Made by a program: the position numbers and the translations under genes | Assembly: GCA_030038645.1 (NCBI GenBank) | Contig: JASHSR010000271.1 | Location: 1 to 28,709 of the forward strand | Direction: 5' to 3' | Source of the DNA: Gammaproteobacteria bacterium | Lineage (GTDB): Bacteria; Pseudomonadota; Gammaproteobacteria; Steroidobacterales; Steroidobacteraceae | DNA: 28,709 nucleotides | Part shown: positions 22,973 through 28,709 of the stretch, one piece after another | How the letters are laid out: the number at the start of each line of letters is the position of its first letter | How positions within the stretch are numbered: the stretch's first letter is position 1 | Notes under the pieces: generated by a model | Seen by the model: only the letters and a program-made list of their open reading frames with translations | The model's database searches: none | Told to the model about the DNA's origin: nothing

Positions 22973-23872
22973 TCAGCTCGGCGGTGCGGGCGAGCTGCCG
23001 AGCGGCTGCGAGCCGCCGGGTGTCGGGGAGGCGCTCGCAGGCTGCTCGAGCTCGGCGCGGAGCGCGGCCGTCGCGCTCCGCAGCGAGAAGCACAGCGTCG
23101 CGGCGGGGAAGTGCAATTCCGCCCCGGCGCCGAGGGCCGGGTCCACGGCGAATGAGACGGCGCAGCCGCCGAGCGCGGCGGAGAGCTTCCCGCGCCAGCG
23201 CTGAAGGACCTCCGGCGGAAGCGCCTCGGCAGTCGCGACCTGGAGCCCCGCGGCGGTGGCCACTGCGGGCGTCTCGGCGGTGACGGCCCGGCGCGGTGCG
23301 GTGGTGTCGACCTGCAGCGGCGCGTCGGTCGCGACGGCGGGCGGCGCGGCGCCCGATAATTGGCCGATCAGGGCCTCGCGCTTCTCGGGCGGCAGCTTTG
23401 CCAGATGCGCGCAGATTCGCTCGAGCCAGGCCTCGCTGCGCAGGCTCGGAGGAAATTCCTCGAGCAGCCGCCGGGCGAATGCGGCCGAGAGATCGAGCGC
23501 GGCCCGCCGCGCCTCGGCGAGAGCTTGCTTGCGCTCGGCGGCGAGGCTCTTGCGCGCCTCCTCGAGCAGCGCCGCGGCTTGGCGCTCCGCCGCCGCGCCG
23601 CGCGTCGCCGCGGCGCTCTCCGCCTCCGTCGCCGCCGCCTTGAGCACCTGCGATCGCTCGGCGTCGATTGCGGCGCGCCGGGAGTTCACGGCGGCGAGGC
23701 GCTCTTTCGCTTCGGCCTCCGCCGCGTGAGCCTCGCGGTACTGCTTGTCGATCTCGGCCCGCCGAGCATCGACCAGCCGCAGCACCGGGCGGTAGAGGAA
23801 GTGCTGCAGCAGCCACACGAGAACCGCGAAGTTCGCCGCCTGCAGCAGGAGCGTATGCCAGTCGATGCGCAT
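22973..23872 (-). CDS. atpF: N-ATPase b subunit with a delta-like C-terminus
   Basis: A 299-residue peripheral-stalk protein. One N-terminal membrane helix (about 7-28) is followed by a long charged helix (about 35-125, Ala/Glu/Arg-rich coiled coil). A second region (about 130-172) and a low-complexity Ala/Thr/Val segment (about 176-208) lead to a C-terminus (about 209-276) that resembles the end of the F-type delta/OSCP subunit: EALPPEVLQRWRGKL, GGCAVSFAVDPALGAGAEL, then a SLRSATAALRAEL helix. As no atpH is present in this operon, b probably does delta's job of holding F1. It is longer than most members of this b family I know. The final 22 residues are Pro/Ser-rich. Start ATG 23872, with GAGG upstream. 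Confidence 0.92.
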   Translation of the reverse strand: MRIDWHTLLLQAANFAVLVWLLQHFLYRPVLRLVDARRAEIDKQYREAHAAEAEAKERLAAVNSRRAAIDAERSQVLKAAATEAESAAATRGAAAERQAAALLEEARKSLAAERKQALAEARRAALDLSAAFARRLLEEFPPSLRSEAWLERICAHLAKLPPEKREALIGQLSGAAPPAVATDAPLQVDTTAPRRAVTAETPAVATAAGLQVATAEALPPEVLQRWRGKLSAALGGCAVSFAVDPALGAGAELHFPAATLCFSLRSATAALRAELEQPASASPTPGGSQPLGSSPAPPS

Positions 23873-23878
23873 CGGGCC

Positions 23879-24118
23879 TCAGGCGTAGGGATTGGCGAAG
23901 AGCAGGAGCAGGGCGATGACCAGGCAGTAGATCGCCATCGTCTCGATCATCGCGAGCCCGACGAACAGCGTGCGCGATATCGTTCCGGCCGACTCGGGCT
24001 GGCGGGCGATGGCGTCCATTGCGGCGGCGACGGAGCGCCCTTCACCGAGCGCCGGTCCGATGGAGCCGATCGAGACCGCGAGCGCCGCGCCGATGATGCT
24101 GATGATCTTGGGGTCCAT
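23879..24118 (-). CDS. atpE: N-ATPase c subunit (rotor ring)
   Basis: A 79-residue two-helix proteolipid. Helix 1 carries GPALGEGRSVA with Glu26, the loop is ARQPESAG, and helix 2 carries FVGLAMIETMAIYCLVIA with Glu59. Aligned with the Na+-type c of Ilyobacter, Glu26 replaces Gln32, Glu59 is the essential Glu65, Thr60 replaces Ser66, Met61 replaces Thr67 and Tyr64 equals Tyr70. Two carboxylates per subunit recall the Fusobacterium Na+ ring, but the missing Thr67 equivalent leaves H+ or Na+ open. The ATG at 24118 follows AGGGA by about six bases. The subunit assembles into the membrane ring driven by ATP hydrolysis in the F1 part. Confidence 0.96.
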   Translation of the reverse strand: MDPKIISIIGAALAVSIGSIGPALGEGRSVAAAMDAIARQPESAGTISRTLFVGLAMIETMAIYCLVIALLLLFANPYA

Positions 24119-24128
24119 GGCTTTCCCT

Positions 24129-24812
24129 TCACGTTTGCTCGATGCCGCCGGCGGCCGCACCGATGAATACCGTTGCGAGGACTGAGAAGATGTACGCCTG
24201 CACCACGCCCACGAGCACCTCGAGCGCCATGAGCGGGATGGGCACGAACAGGCCCGCGAGGGCCATCACGAGCGCGATCAGGAACTCTCCGCTCATGACG
24301 TTCCCGAACAAGCGCACCATGAGGGAGAACGTCCGGGTCACCTCCGAGACGATGTTGAGCGGCAGCATGATGAGCTTGGGTCTCGCGAAGGTCCTGAGAT
24401 AACCGACGATCCCGTTCGCGCGCACGCCGTAGTAATGCACCGCGCAGAACACGATGAGCGCCAATGCGGCCGGGGTCTCGATCCGCCCCGTCGGCGCCTC
24501 GACGGCCGGCAGCAATCCGCAGAGGTTGGCGAAGATCAGGTACAGGAAGAGCGTGCCGAGGAGCGGCAGAACGGGTCGGCCGCTCCGGCGCAGCACCTCC
24601 TCGATCTGGTCTTCGATGCCGGCGACAATCAGCTCGAGCGCGACTTGCAGACGCCCGGGCCGCGCGGCGAGTCTCCTCGTCAGGAGCCAGGACCCGCCGC
24701 CGAGCACGGCCATGATCGCCCACGTCGTGGCGACCGGTCGGGCGATGGCGAGCGAGCCTACGTGGAAGGCCGTCACGGCGGCGAGCGGAGAGGCGTGCGG
24801 AGTGGGATGCAT
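24129..24812 (-). CDS. atpB: N-ATPase a subunit (ion channel)
   Basis: A 227-residue membrane stator protein with about five or six helices. The essential arginine facing the c-ring is in SLMVRLFGNVMSGEF, and the last helices contain ALEVLVGVVQAYIFSVLATVFI. TLFLYLIFANLCGLLP marks the earlier conserved helix. It forms the two half-channels through which ions reach the rotor. The ATG at 24812 overlaps the atpR stop by one base (TGATG), so it is translationally coupled. It is shorter than the common 270-residue AtpB, as expected for the N-type family. Confidence 0.95.
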   Translation of the reverse strand: MHPTPHASPLAAVTAFHVGSLAIARPVATTWAIMAVLGGGSWLLTRRLAARPGRLQVALELIVAGIEDQIEEVLRRSGRPVLPLLGTLFLYLIFANLCGLLPAVEAPTGRIETPAALALIVFCAVHYYGVRANGIVGYLRTFARPKLIMLPLNIVSEVTRTFSLMVRLFGNVMSGEFLIALVMALAGLFVPIPLMALEVLVGVVQAYIFSVLATVFIGAAAGGIEQT

Positions 24813-25099
24813 CAGAGCGCCCTCCGTGCCGCGCGCAGCGCGAGGCTGCGCGCCACGAGGAAGCCCAGAAGCGTAACGAGGAGCGGCAACGCGCCGAGGC
24901 GCGCCGCGGCGCCGAAAAGCGCCACCGCGGCGAGCAAGCGGCCGGCGGTCAACGCGACGCTCGCGGCTCGGCCTTTGCGCGAGCCATAGCGCGCGACGGA
25001 GCGGCGCAGAGCCTCGAAGTAGCCCCAACCGAACAACATCCCGGCGGCGCAGACCGCGGCCAGAGCGGCGACGTTCCCGTCGAGCGATTGCGAGCTCAT
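24812..25099 (-). CDS. atpR: N-ATPase accessory membrane protein AtpR
   Basis: A 95-residue hydrophobic protein with about three membrane helices (residues 10-30, 46-68 and 70-88) and a basic loop RRSVARYGSRKGR between the first two. AtpR occurs only in N-type ATPase operons, always near atpQ and atpB; its function is not firmly known, with roles in assembling or stabilising the membrane part suggested. Identification rests on position (between atpQ and atpB), size and topology rather than on a strong motif. The ATG at 25099 overlaps the atpQ stop as ATGA. Confidence 0.85.
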   Translation of the reverse strand: MSSQSLDGNVAALAAVCAAGMLFGWGYFEALRRSVARYGSRKGRAASVALTAGRLLAAVALFGAAARLGALPLLVTLLGFLVARSLALRAARRAL

Positions 25100-25461
25100 G
25101 GGCGCTGCAGCCTCTGCCAGGCGAGCGAGCAGCCGAGCGCGAGTCCGGCCGCGAGCAGTCCGAGCGTCCAGAAGATCCCCGTGTGGAGCCGCCCATCGAG
25201 CCAGCGGCCGGCAAAGATGCCGAGGAGCGTCGGCACGACGATCGTCCAGCCGATCACCCCGATCAGGGCGAGGTCCTGCCCGATGGAGCGGCGGCCCTCC
25301 TGCCGACCGCGCGCCTGGCGCTCGCGGCGCGTGCGAACGGCTCGGTCGAGCCCCTGCGGATCCGGGCGCCGCGAATCGAGCGGCGGCGGATCGAGCGGAG
25401 CGGGATCGAGCGGCGGGGAATTCGGCCGCAGCGGGTCGAGCCGCTCGTCGGGTCGCGTCAT
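25096..25461 (-). CDS. atpQ: N-ATPase accessory protein AtpQ (AtpI-like)
   Basis: A 121-residue protein with a Pro/Asp/Arg-rich hydrophilic N-terminus (about 1-55) and two membrane helices (about 63-85 and 94-113) in an AtpI-like arrangement: LALIGVIGWTIVVPTLLGI, GRWLDGRLHTG, then a second helix. AtpI-like proteins assist c-ring assembly or Mg2+/Ca2+ handling in F-type operons; the specific role of AtpQ is unsettled. The N-terminus contains a fivefold-residue repeat (PPLDP, APLDP and PPLD), encoded by a 15-base tandem repeat. It overlaps atpC and atpR by four bases each. Confidence 0.85.
   Translation of the reverse strand: MTRPDERLDPLRPNSPPLDPAPLDPPPLDSRRPDPQGLDRAVRTRRERQARGRQEGRRSIGQDLALIGVIGWTIVVPTLLGIFAGRWLDGRLHTGIFWTLGLLAAGLALGCSLAWQRLQRP
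25375..25419. repeat. 15-base tandem repeat within atpQ
   Basis: Three copies beginning ATCGAGCGG at 25375, 25390 and 25405. They encode the Pro-Leu-Asp repeat in the cytoplasmic N-terminus of AtpQ. The 15-base unit keeps the frame, so copy number could vary without inactivating the gene. Confidence 0.7.
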
Positions 25462-25907
25462 GGCTCGGCTCCTCCGGCGGGCGGCACGCTGCGACCAGGC
25501 GCCGGGGCGCCTTGCTCGGGTCTCAGCAGGCGCACGATCTGTCGGATCGCCGCGAGGTGCAGCCGCTGAGCGTCGATTCGGGCGGCCCGCTCCTCATCGA
25601 GCCGCTGGCGAAAGCGCGCGAGAGCCTCCGACTCGAGCAGGCGCAAATCGTCGCCGGTCACCGCTTCCGGCGTCGCGACGGCGACCGAATGGCCGCCGCG
25701 CACTTCGAGCATGCCGCCGCGCACGGCGACGTAATGCTCGGCTCCGTCCGCTTGGTGCCAGCTCAGCACCGATACGTCGAGGACGGTCATGAAATCGGCG
25801 TGGCCCTCGAGCACGCCGAAAGATCCGCTCGAGTCCTCCGCCCTGACGTGCGTCACGCCATCCATCTCGACGACGACGGCGAGAGGCGTGGTCACGACGA
25901 GCTTCAT
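25458..25907 (-). CDS. atpC: N-ATPase epsilon subunit
   Basis: A 149-residue epsilon subunit. The N-terminal beta-sandwich (about 1-85) shows MKLVVTTPLAVVVE, FGVLEGHADFMTVL and the VAVRGGMLEV strand; the C-terminal helices (about 90-130) are Arg/Leu-rich, and the last 18 residues are Pro/Gly-rich. It joins the central stalk to the c-ring and in other F-type enzymes restrains ATP hydrolysis. GHADF replaces the usual GHAP-like segment. It is in the second position of the operon, with four-base ATGA overlaps on both sides, so its output is tied to that of beta. Confidence 0.93.
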   Translation of the reverse strand: MKLVVTTPLAVVVEMDGVTHVRAEDSSGSFGVLEGHADFMTVLDVSVLSWHQADGAEHYVAVRGGMLEVRGGHSVAVATPEAVTGDDLRLLESEALARFRQRLDEERAARIDAQRLHLAAIRQIVRLLRPEQGAPAPGRSVPPAGGAEP

Positions 25908-27379
25908 CGTCCGCCCGCCTTCGACGCGGCTTCCCGCTGCCGCGCCTCACCGATGTCCCCGACCATGTAGAGAGAGCTCTCGGCCCAGCCGTCGGCGGCG
26001 CCGTCCAGAATGGCGCTACAGCCGGCGAGCGTCGCTTCGAGCTCGACGGTGCGTCCCGGCTTGCCGGTGAACGGCACCGTCACCATGAACGGCTGGGTGA
26101 GAAATCGCATGAGCAGCCGCGCGCGCTTGACGGCGGTGCGGTCCGCCTCGGACAGCTCCTCGATGCCGAGCAGCGCGATGACCTCCTGAAGCTCGCGGTA
26201 ATGGGCGATCGTCTTGCGGACGTCTTGCGCCATTTGGAAGTGCCTCTGCCCGACGAGGCGCGGATCGAGCAGGCTCGAGGAGGAGGCGAGCGGATCGACC
26301 GCCGGATACATTCCCTCGCTCGCCATCTCGCGCGACAGCACGATCGAGGAGTCGAGGTGGCTGAAGATCTCGGCCACCGCCGGATCGGTGAAGTCGTCGG
26401 CCGGCACGTAGACCGCTTGGATCGAGGTGATCGCGGCGCCCGCGACCGAGGTGATGCGCTCCTCGAGCTCCGCGATCTCGCTCGCGAGGGTCGGCTGATA
26501 GCCGACGCGCGAGGGCAGCCGGCCCAGCAGTCCGGACACTTCGGCTCCGGCCTGGACGAGCCGGTAGACGTTGTCGATGAGCAGCAGCACGTTCTGATGG
26601 CCGCCGTCGCGGAAGTGCTCTGCGACGGCGAGCGCCGTGAGGCCTGCGCGCCAGCGGGCGCCGGGCGGCTCGTTCATTTGTCCGAACACGAGCGCGGTTC
26701 GCGCGAGCACGCCCGATGCGCGCAGCTCGAGGAGCAGCTCGTGGCCCTCGCGCGAGCGCTCGCCGATCCCCGCGAATACGGAGATACCGGCGTGACGCTC
26801 GACCGTGGTCCGAATGAGCTCCATGATGAGGACCGTCTTGCCAACGCCGGCACCGCCGAACATCGCCGCTTTGCCCCCCTTTACGAGCGGCGCGAGCAGA
26901 TCGATGACTTTGATCCCGGTGTGGAAGATCTCGCGTGCGGCGCCCTGGCGCACGAGCGGTGGAGCCGGAGCGTGAATGGGACGCCGCGGCGTATCGGCCG
27001 GCAGAGGGGCTCCGCGATCCGAGGGCTCGCCGATCGCATTGAGCAGGCGGCCGAGCACGGCCTCTCCGACGGGCGCCTGGATCGGCGCGCCGAGCGCGCG
27101 GGCGGGCGTCCCGCGTCTCAAACCGCCGGTGCCGGCCAGCACGACGAGGCGCACGCGCCGCGCATCGAGGTGCTGTTGAACCTCCGCGATGAGCGCAGGC
27201 CCTAGATTCCAGTCGATCGCCACCGCGTCATTGATCGCGGGCAACCGGCCACCCGGGAACGCCACATCGACCACCGATCCATGGACGGCAACGACACGTC
27301 CCGGCGCCGGAGCGGCTTCAGCCGCCTCATCCATGCCGTCCCCCGCATGTCCTTGCGACTCCATGGCCAAGCTGGACAT
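25904..27379 (-). CDS. atpD: N-ATPase beta subunit (catalytic)
   Basis: A 491-residue catalytic subunit. Walker A GGAGVGKT, the catalytic glutamate region GIGERSREGHE, LLLIDNVYRLVQAGAEVSGLLGR, and EELSEAD in place of the usual DELSEED. The N-terminal beta-barrel begins at about residue 27 (GRVVAVHGSVVDVAFPGG) after an acidic lead. Beta as the first gene is diagnostic of N-type operons (atpDCQRBEFAG) rather than housekeeping atpIBEFHAGDC operons. The ATG at 27379 is fixed by GGGAGGTGA six bases upstream, the strongest ribosome site in the operon. The complex is thought to work mainly as an ATP-driven H+ or Na+ exporter. A second, standard ATP synthase is expected elsewhere in the genome but is not in this window. 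Confidence 0.96.
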   Translation of the reverse strand: MSSLAMESQGHAGDGMDEAAEAAPAPGRVVAVHGSVVDVAFPGGRLPAINDAVAIDWNLGPALIAEVQQHLDARRVRLVVLAGTGGLRRGTPARALGAPIQAPVGEAVLGRLLNAIGEPSDRGAPLPADTPRRPIHAPAPPLVRQGAAREIFHTGIKVIDLLAPLVKGGKAAMFGGAGVGKTVLIMELIRTTVERHAGISVFAGIGERSREGHELLLELRASGVLARTALVFGQMNEPPGARWRAGLTALAVAEHFRDGGHQNVLLLIDNVYRLVQAGAEVSGLLGRLPSRVGYQPTLASEIAELEERITSVAGAAITSIQAVYVPADDFTDPAVAEIFSHLDSSIVLSREMASEGMYPAVDPLASSSSLLDPRLVGQRHFQMAQDVRKTIAHYRELQEVIALLGIEELSEADRTAVKRARLLMRFLTQPFMVTVPFTGKPGRTVELEATLAGCSAILDGAADGWAESSLYMVGDIGEARQREAASKAGGR

Positions 27380-27639
27380 CGATCACCTCCCGGTGTGGCG
27401 AGCGTGCACACCCTCGAGGAGACGCGCGGCGCAGCGGGTGCTCCAGGAGGGATGCTCTTCAATCGCTCGGCGCATCTTTGCACCGGAAATACCGGGCAAG
27501 AATACGCACATGTGCCTAATCCGAGCACGGCTCCGCCTTGGAACGGGACGGCTGGCGGACGAGGTACGCAAATGCCGTGGCGGGAGTGTTGGCAGAGGGA
27601 GGAGTTGCTGAAGGAGCAGAGCTGCCGCGAGCGACGCCC
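27380..27639 (-). promoter_or_regulatory. upstream region of the N-ATPase operon
   Basis: About 260 bases with no convincing gene. It holds two RTACGYA elements on the plus strand, ATACGCA at 27502-27508 and GTACGCA at 27564-27570, about 125 and 185 bases before the atpD start. Between them and atpD lies CCGG-N5-CCGG (27482-27494 area), a possible weak operator. No clear -35/-10 pair was found. Any promoter assignment needs start-site data. Confidence 0.35.
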
Positions 27640-27765
27640 GGAGCAGTCGTACGGCGCTCAGAGTTCACGAGGTCGCGAGAGCGTGCGCGACAGGTGCGCG
27701 AGGTGGGCACCACGTGGCTGGATCAGCAATTGATCGGTGGCGACCGATGGCCAGCGGGCCGCTGA
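27640..27765 (+). pseudogene. probable fragment of a conjugative relaxase (DUF3363-type TraI)
   Basis: The plus-strand frame encodes GTTWLDQQLIGGD (27697-27735) preceded by RERARQVREV. From memory, ATWLDQQLIGG preceded by a basic helix is characteristic of the DUF3363 domain of relaxase/mobilisation nucleases on conjugative elements. The frame stops after WPAGR at 27765, and no other part of a 600-plus-residue relaxase is present, so it is at most a scar. Codon use is less strict than in neighbours. Alternative: chance similarity over a short stretch. Confidence 0.4.
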
Positions 27766-27787
27766 ACTCAGCCTCCTCCACCGGCCG

Positions 27788-28591
27788 TCAGCAAATCCCG
27801 AGAAGCCCGCGGATCTCAGGCCAGGCCTGCCCGCCATGGGTTCGCATCTCGATTGCGAGGTCTTCGGGCAACCATTGCACCAGCGCCGATTGGAAGGCGG
27901 GCCGCGCCCGCATTCGGGCGAACCATGCCTCGAGGCGCGGCAAGCGTCCGTTCTGCCAGAGACCCTCCATCGCAAGTCCCGCTAGCCGGTTTACGTAAGG
28001 TGCCATGGCGATGTCCGCCATGGAGAAGCGATTCTCGACCAGCCAGTCGCCGGAGCCGAGCGCCCGCTCCATCTTCTGCATGTAGCTGTCGTATAGCCGA
28101 ATCCGCTCGGCGGCGCCGGGCGCCTCGATCCCCTTCTGGATCCATTCCCACTTCAGCCGTCGCGCCGCGGCACCCTCCGAGCCGCCCTGTTTCAGGAACT
28201 CCTCGAAGCTTCCCACGCCGTTGCGCAAGATCGTATACCGATGCGATGCGATGTACGTGATCGCGGAACAGGCGGGGTGCAGCTCTTCGTCTACCGCCTT
28301 GGTCCACAGTCGGACCGCGGCGCACCCTCGGGCCGAGCGGGGATAGACGGGATTGGTGGGGAATGCCTGCTCCAGGTACTCGCAAATCACGGTAGACTCG
28401 CAGAGTACCCAGTCATCGTGAACGAGCACCGGGACTACGGCCTTCGGGTTCAGCGCCACGAACTCGGGTCGAAACTGCTCACCTCGCAGAATATCGACAA
28501 CGTGCCCGGTCCAGGGCAGGCATTTCTCCTCGAGTACGAGGCGGACCTTGGCAGCACAGGCCGAGGAGCCGTGGTGATATAACTCGAGCAC
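27788..28591 (-). CDS. glutathione S-transferase family protein
   Basis: A 267-residue cytosolic GST. The N-terminal thioredoxin fold (about 1-80) has MLELYHHGSSACAAKVRLV, with the active-site Ser/Cys region, the cis-Pro in KAVVPVLVHD and the glutathione-binding ESTVICEYLE. The C-terminal helical domain (about 90-240) includes ENRFSMADIAMAPYVNRL with the family N-capping box. It conjugates or exchanges glutathione; the substrate cannot be told. The start is GTG 28591, with GGAGG eight bases upstream. It is separated from the ATPase operon by a gene-poor 408-base stretch and has no apparent functional link to the island. Codon use is somewhat less GC-biased than in the other genes. Confidence 0.93.
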   Translation of the reverse strand: MLELYHHGSSACAAKVRLVLEEKCLPWTGHVVDILRGEQFRPEFVALNPKAVVPVLVHDDWVLCESTVICEYLEQAFPTNPVYPRSARGCAAVRLWTKAVDEELHPACSAITYIASHRYTILRNGVGSFEEFLKQGGSEGAAARRLKWEWIQKGIEAPGAAERIRLYDSYMQKMERALGSGDWLVENRFSMADIAMAPYVNRLAGLAMEGLWQNGRLPRLEAWFARMRARPAFQSALVQWLPEDLAIEMRTHGGQAWPEIRGLLGIC

Positions 28592-28623
28592 GTCATTGCC
28601 CTCCGCTCGCCGTCCGAAACGAA

Positions 28624-28629
28624 TTTATA
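28624..28629 (-). promoter_or_regulatory. candidate -10 element of the GST gene
   Basis: TATAAA on the minus strand, 33 bases before the GTG start at 28591. No good -35 hexamer lies at 16-18 bases. The rest of the right-hand end (28592-28709) shows no gene. Confidence 0.3.
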
Positions 28630-28709
28630 GCGGTGCGGGAACCCGGGGCGCACGTTGAGGGTCATCAGCAACCGTGGAGAAGCACGAACTACGCGCCGCC
28701 GCTTCCCTC

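Noticed and set aside
22959..23816. Upstream extension of the atpA frame through atpF
   Set aside because: The b subunit is clear in the other frame, and alpha homology begins at MPTLSEDV.
1..28709. CRISPR array, tRNA, rRNA or intact insertion sequence
   Set aside because: No regularly spaced repeats, no cloverleaf-like segment in the gaps and no transposase were recognised; only a relaxase-like fragment near 27.7 kb hints at mobility.

Overview
This GC-rich window (about two thirds G+C by eye) carries 27 confident protein genes, packed almost end to end. Gene content, GC-biased codons, NahK-like hybrid kinases, UspE-like tandem proteins and an N-type ATPase operon point to a chromosomal stress and bioenergetics island of a proteobacterium, probably gamma or beta. 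The phylum is inferred from gene families; there is no rRNA or tRNA to confirm it. No CRISPR array or complete insertion sequence was seen.

Positions 1-8.8 kb hold stress proteins and signalling. A divergent pair of CBS-domain proteins comes first. It is followed by a minus-strand series: Hsp20, a single-domain universal stress protein (USP), a PAS-kinase-receiver hybrid, a Crp/Fnr-type regulator and a receiver-first histidine kinase. Divergent to these lie a PAS histidine kinase and its NarL/LuxR-type response regulator, which form a two-component operon. A three-BON-domain protein closes the block.

Positions 9-18.8 kb hold a plus-strand series: a tandem USP, alpha-glucan phosphorylase and a P3A-type proton ATPase, the last two joined by a TGATG overlap. 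A second tandem USP follows. A third, convergent tandem USP and a fused aminoglycoside-phosphotransferase-like/P-loop kinase come next. The content (USPs, Hsp20, CBS protein, P-type ATPase, APH/P-loop kinase, NarL-type regulator) closely parallels the mycobacterial DosR dormancy regulon.

Positions 18.9-27.4 kb are minus strand. A paralogue of the first hybrid kinase lies downstream of a complete N-type ATPase operon in the diagnostic order atpD-C-Q-R-B-E-F-A-G, with 1- or 4-base overlaps at several junctions. The operon has no separate delta gene; the b subunit carries a delta-like C-terminus. The c subunit has a glutamate in each helix. Upstream of atpD is a gene-poor stretch with what looks like a fragment of a conjugative relaxase, then a glutathione S-transferase. 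This may mark the island edge.

The strongest candidate for something undescribed is a short shared element, RTACGYA. I found it in ten intergenic positions, upstream of most transcription units here, and only once inside a gene. Three copies (hsp20, usp, BON gene) lie in a longer, similarly spaced promoter block. This suggests one regulon joining protein protection, USPs, glycogen use and two ATP-driven ion pumps. The regulator is not identified; the NarL-type regulator and the Crp/Fnr-type protein are the local candidates.
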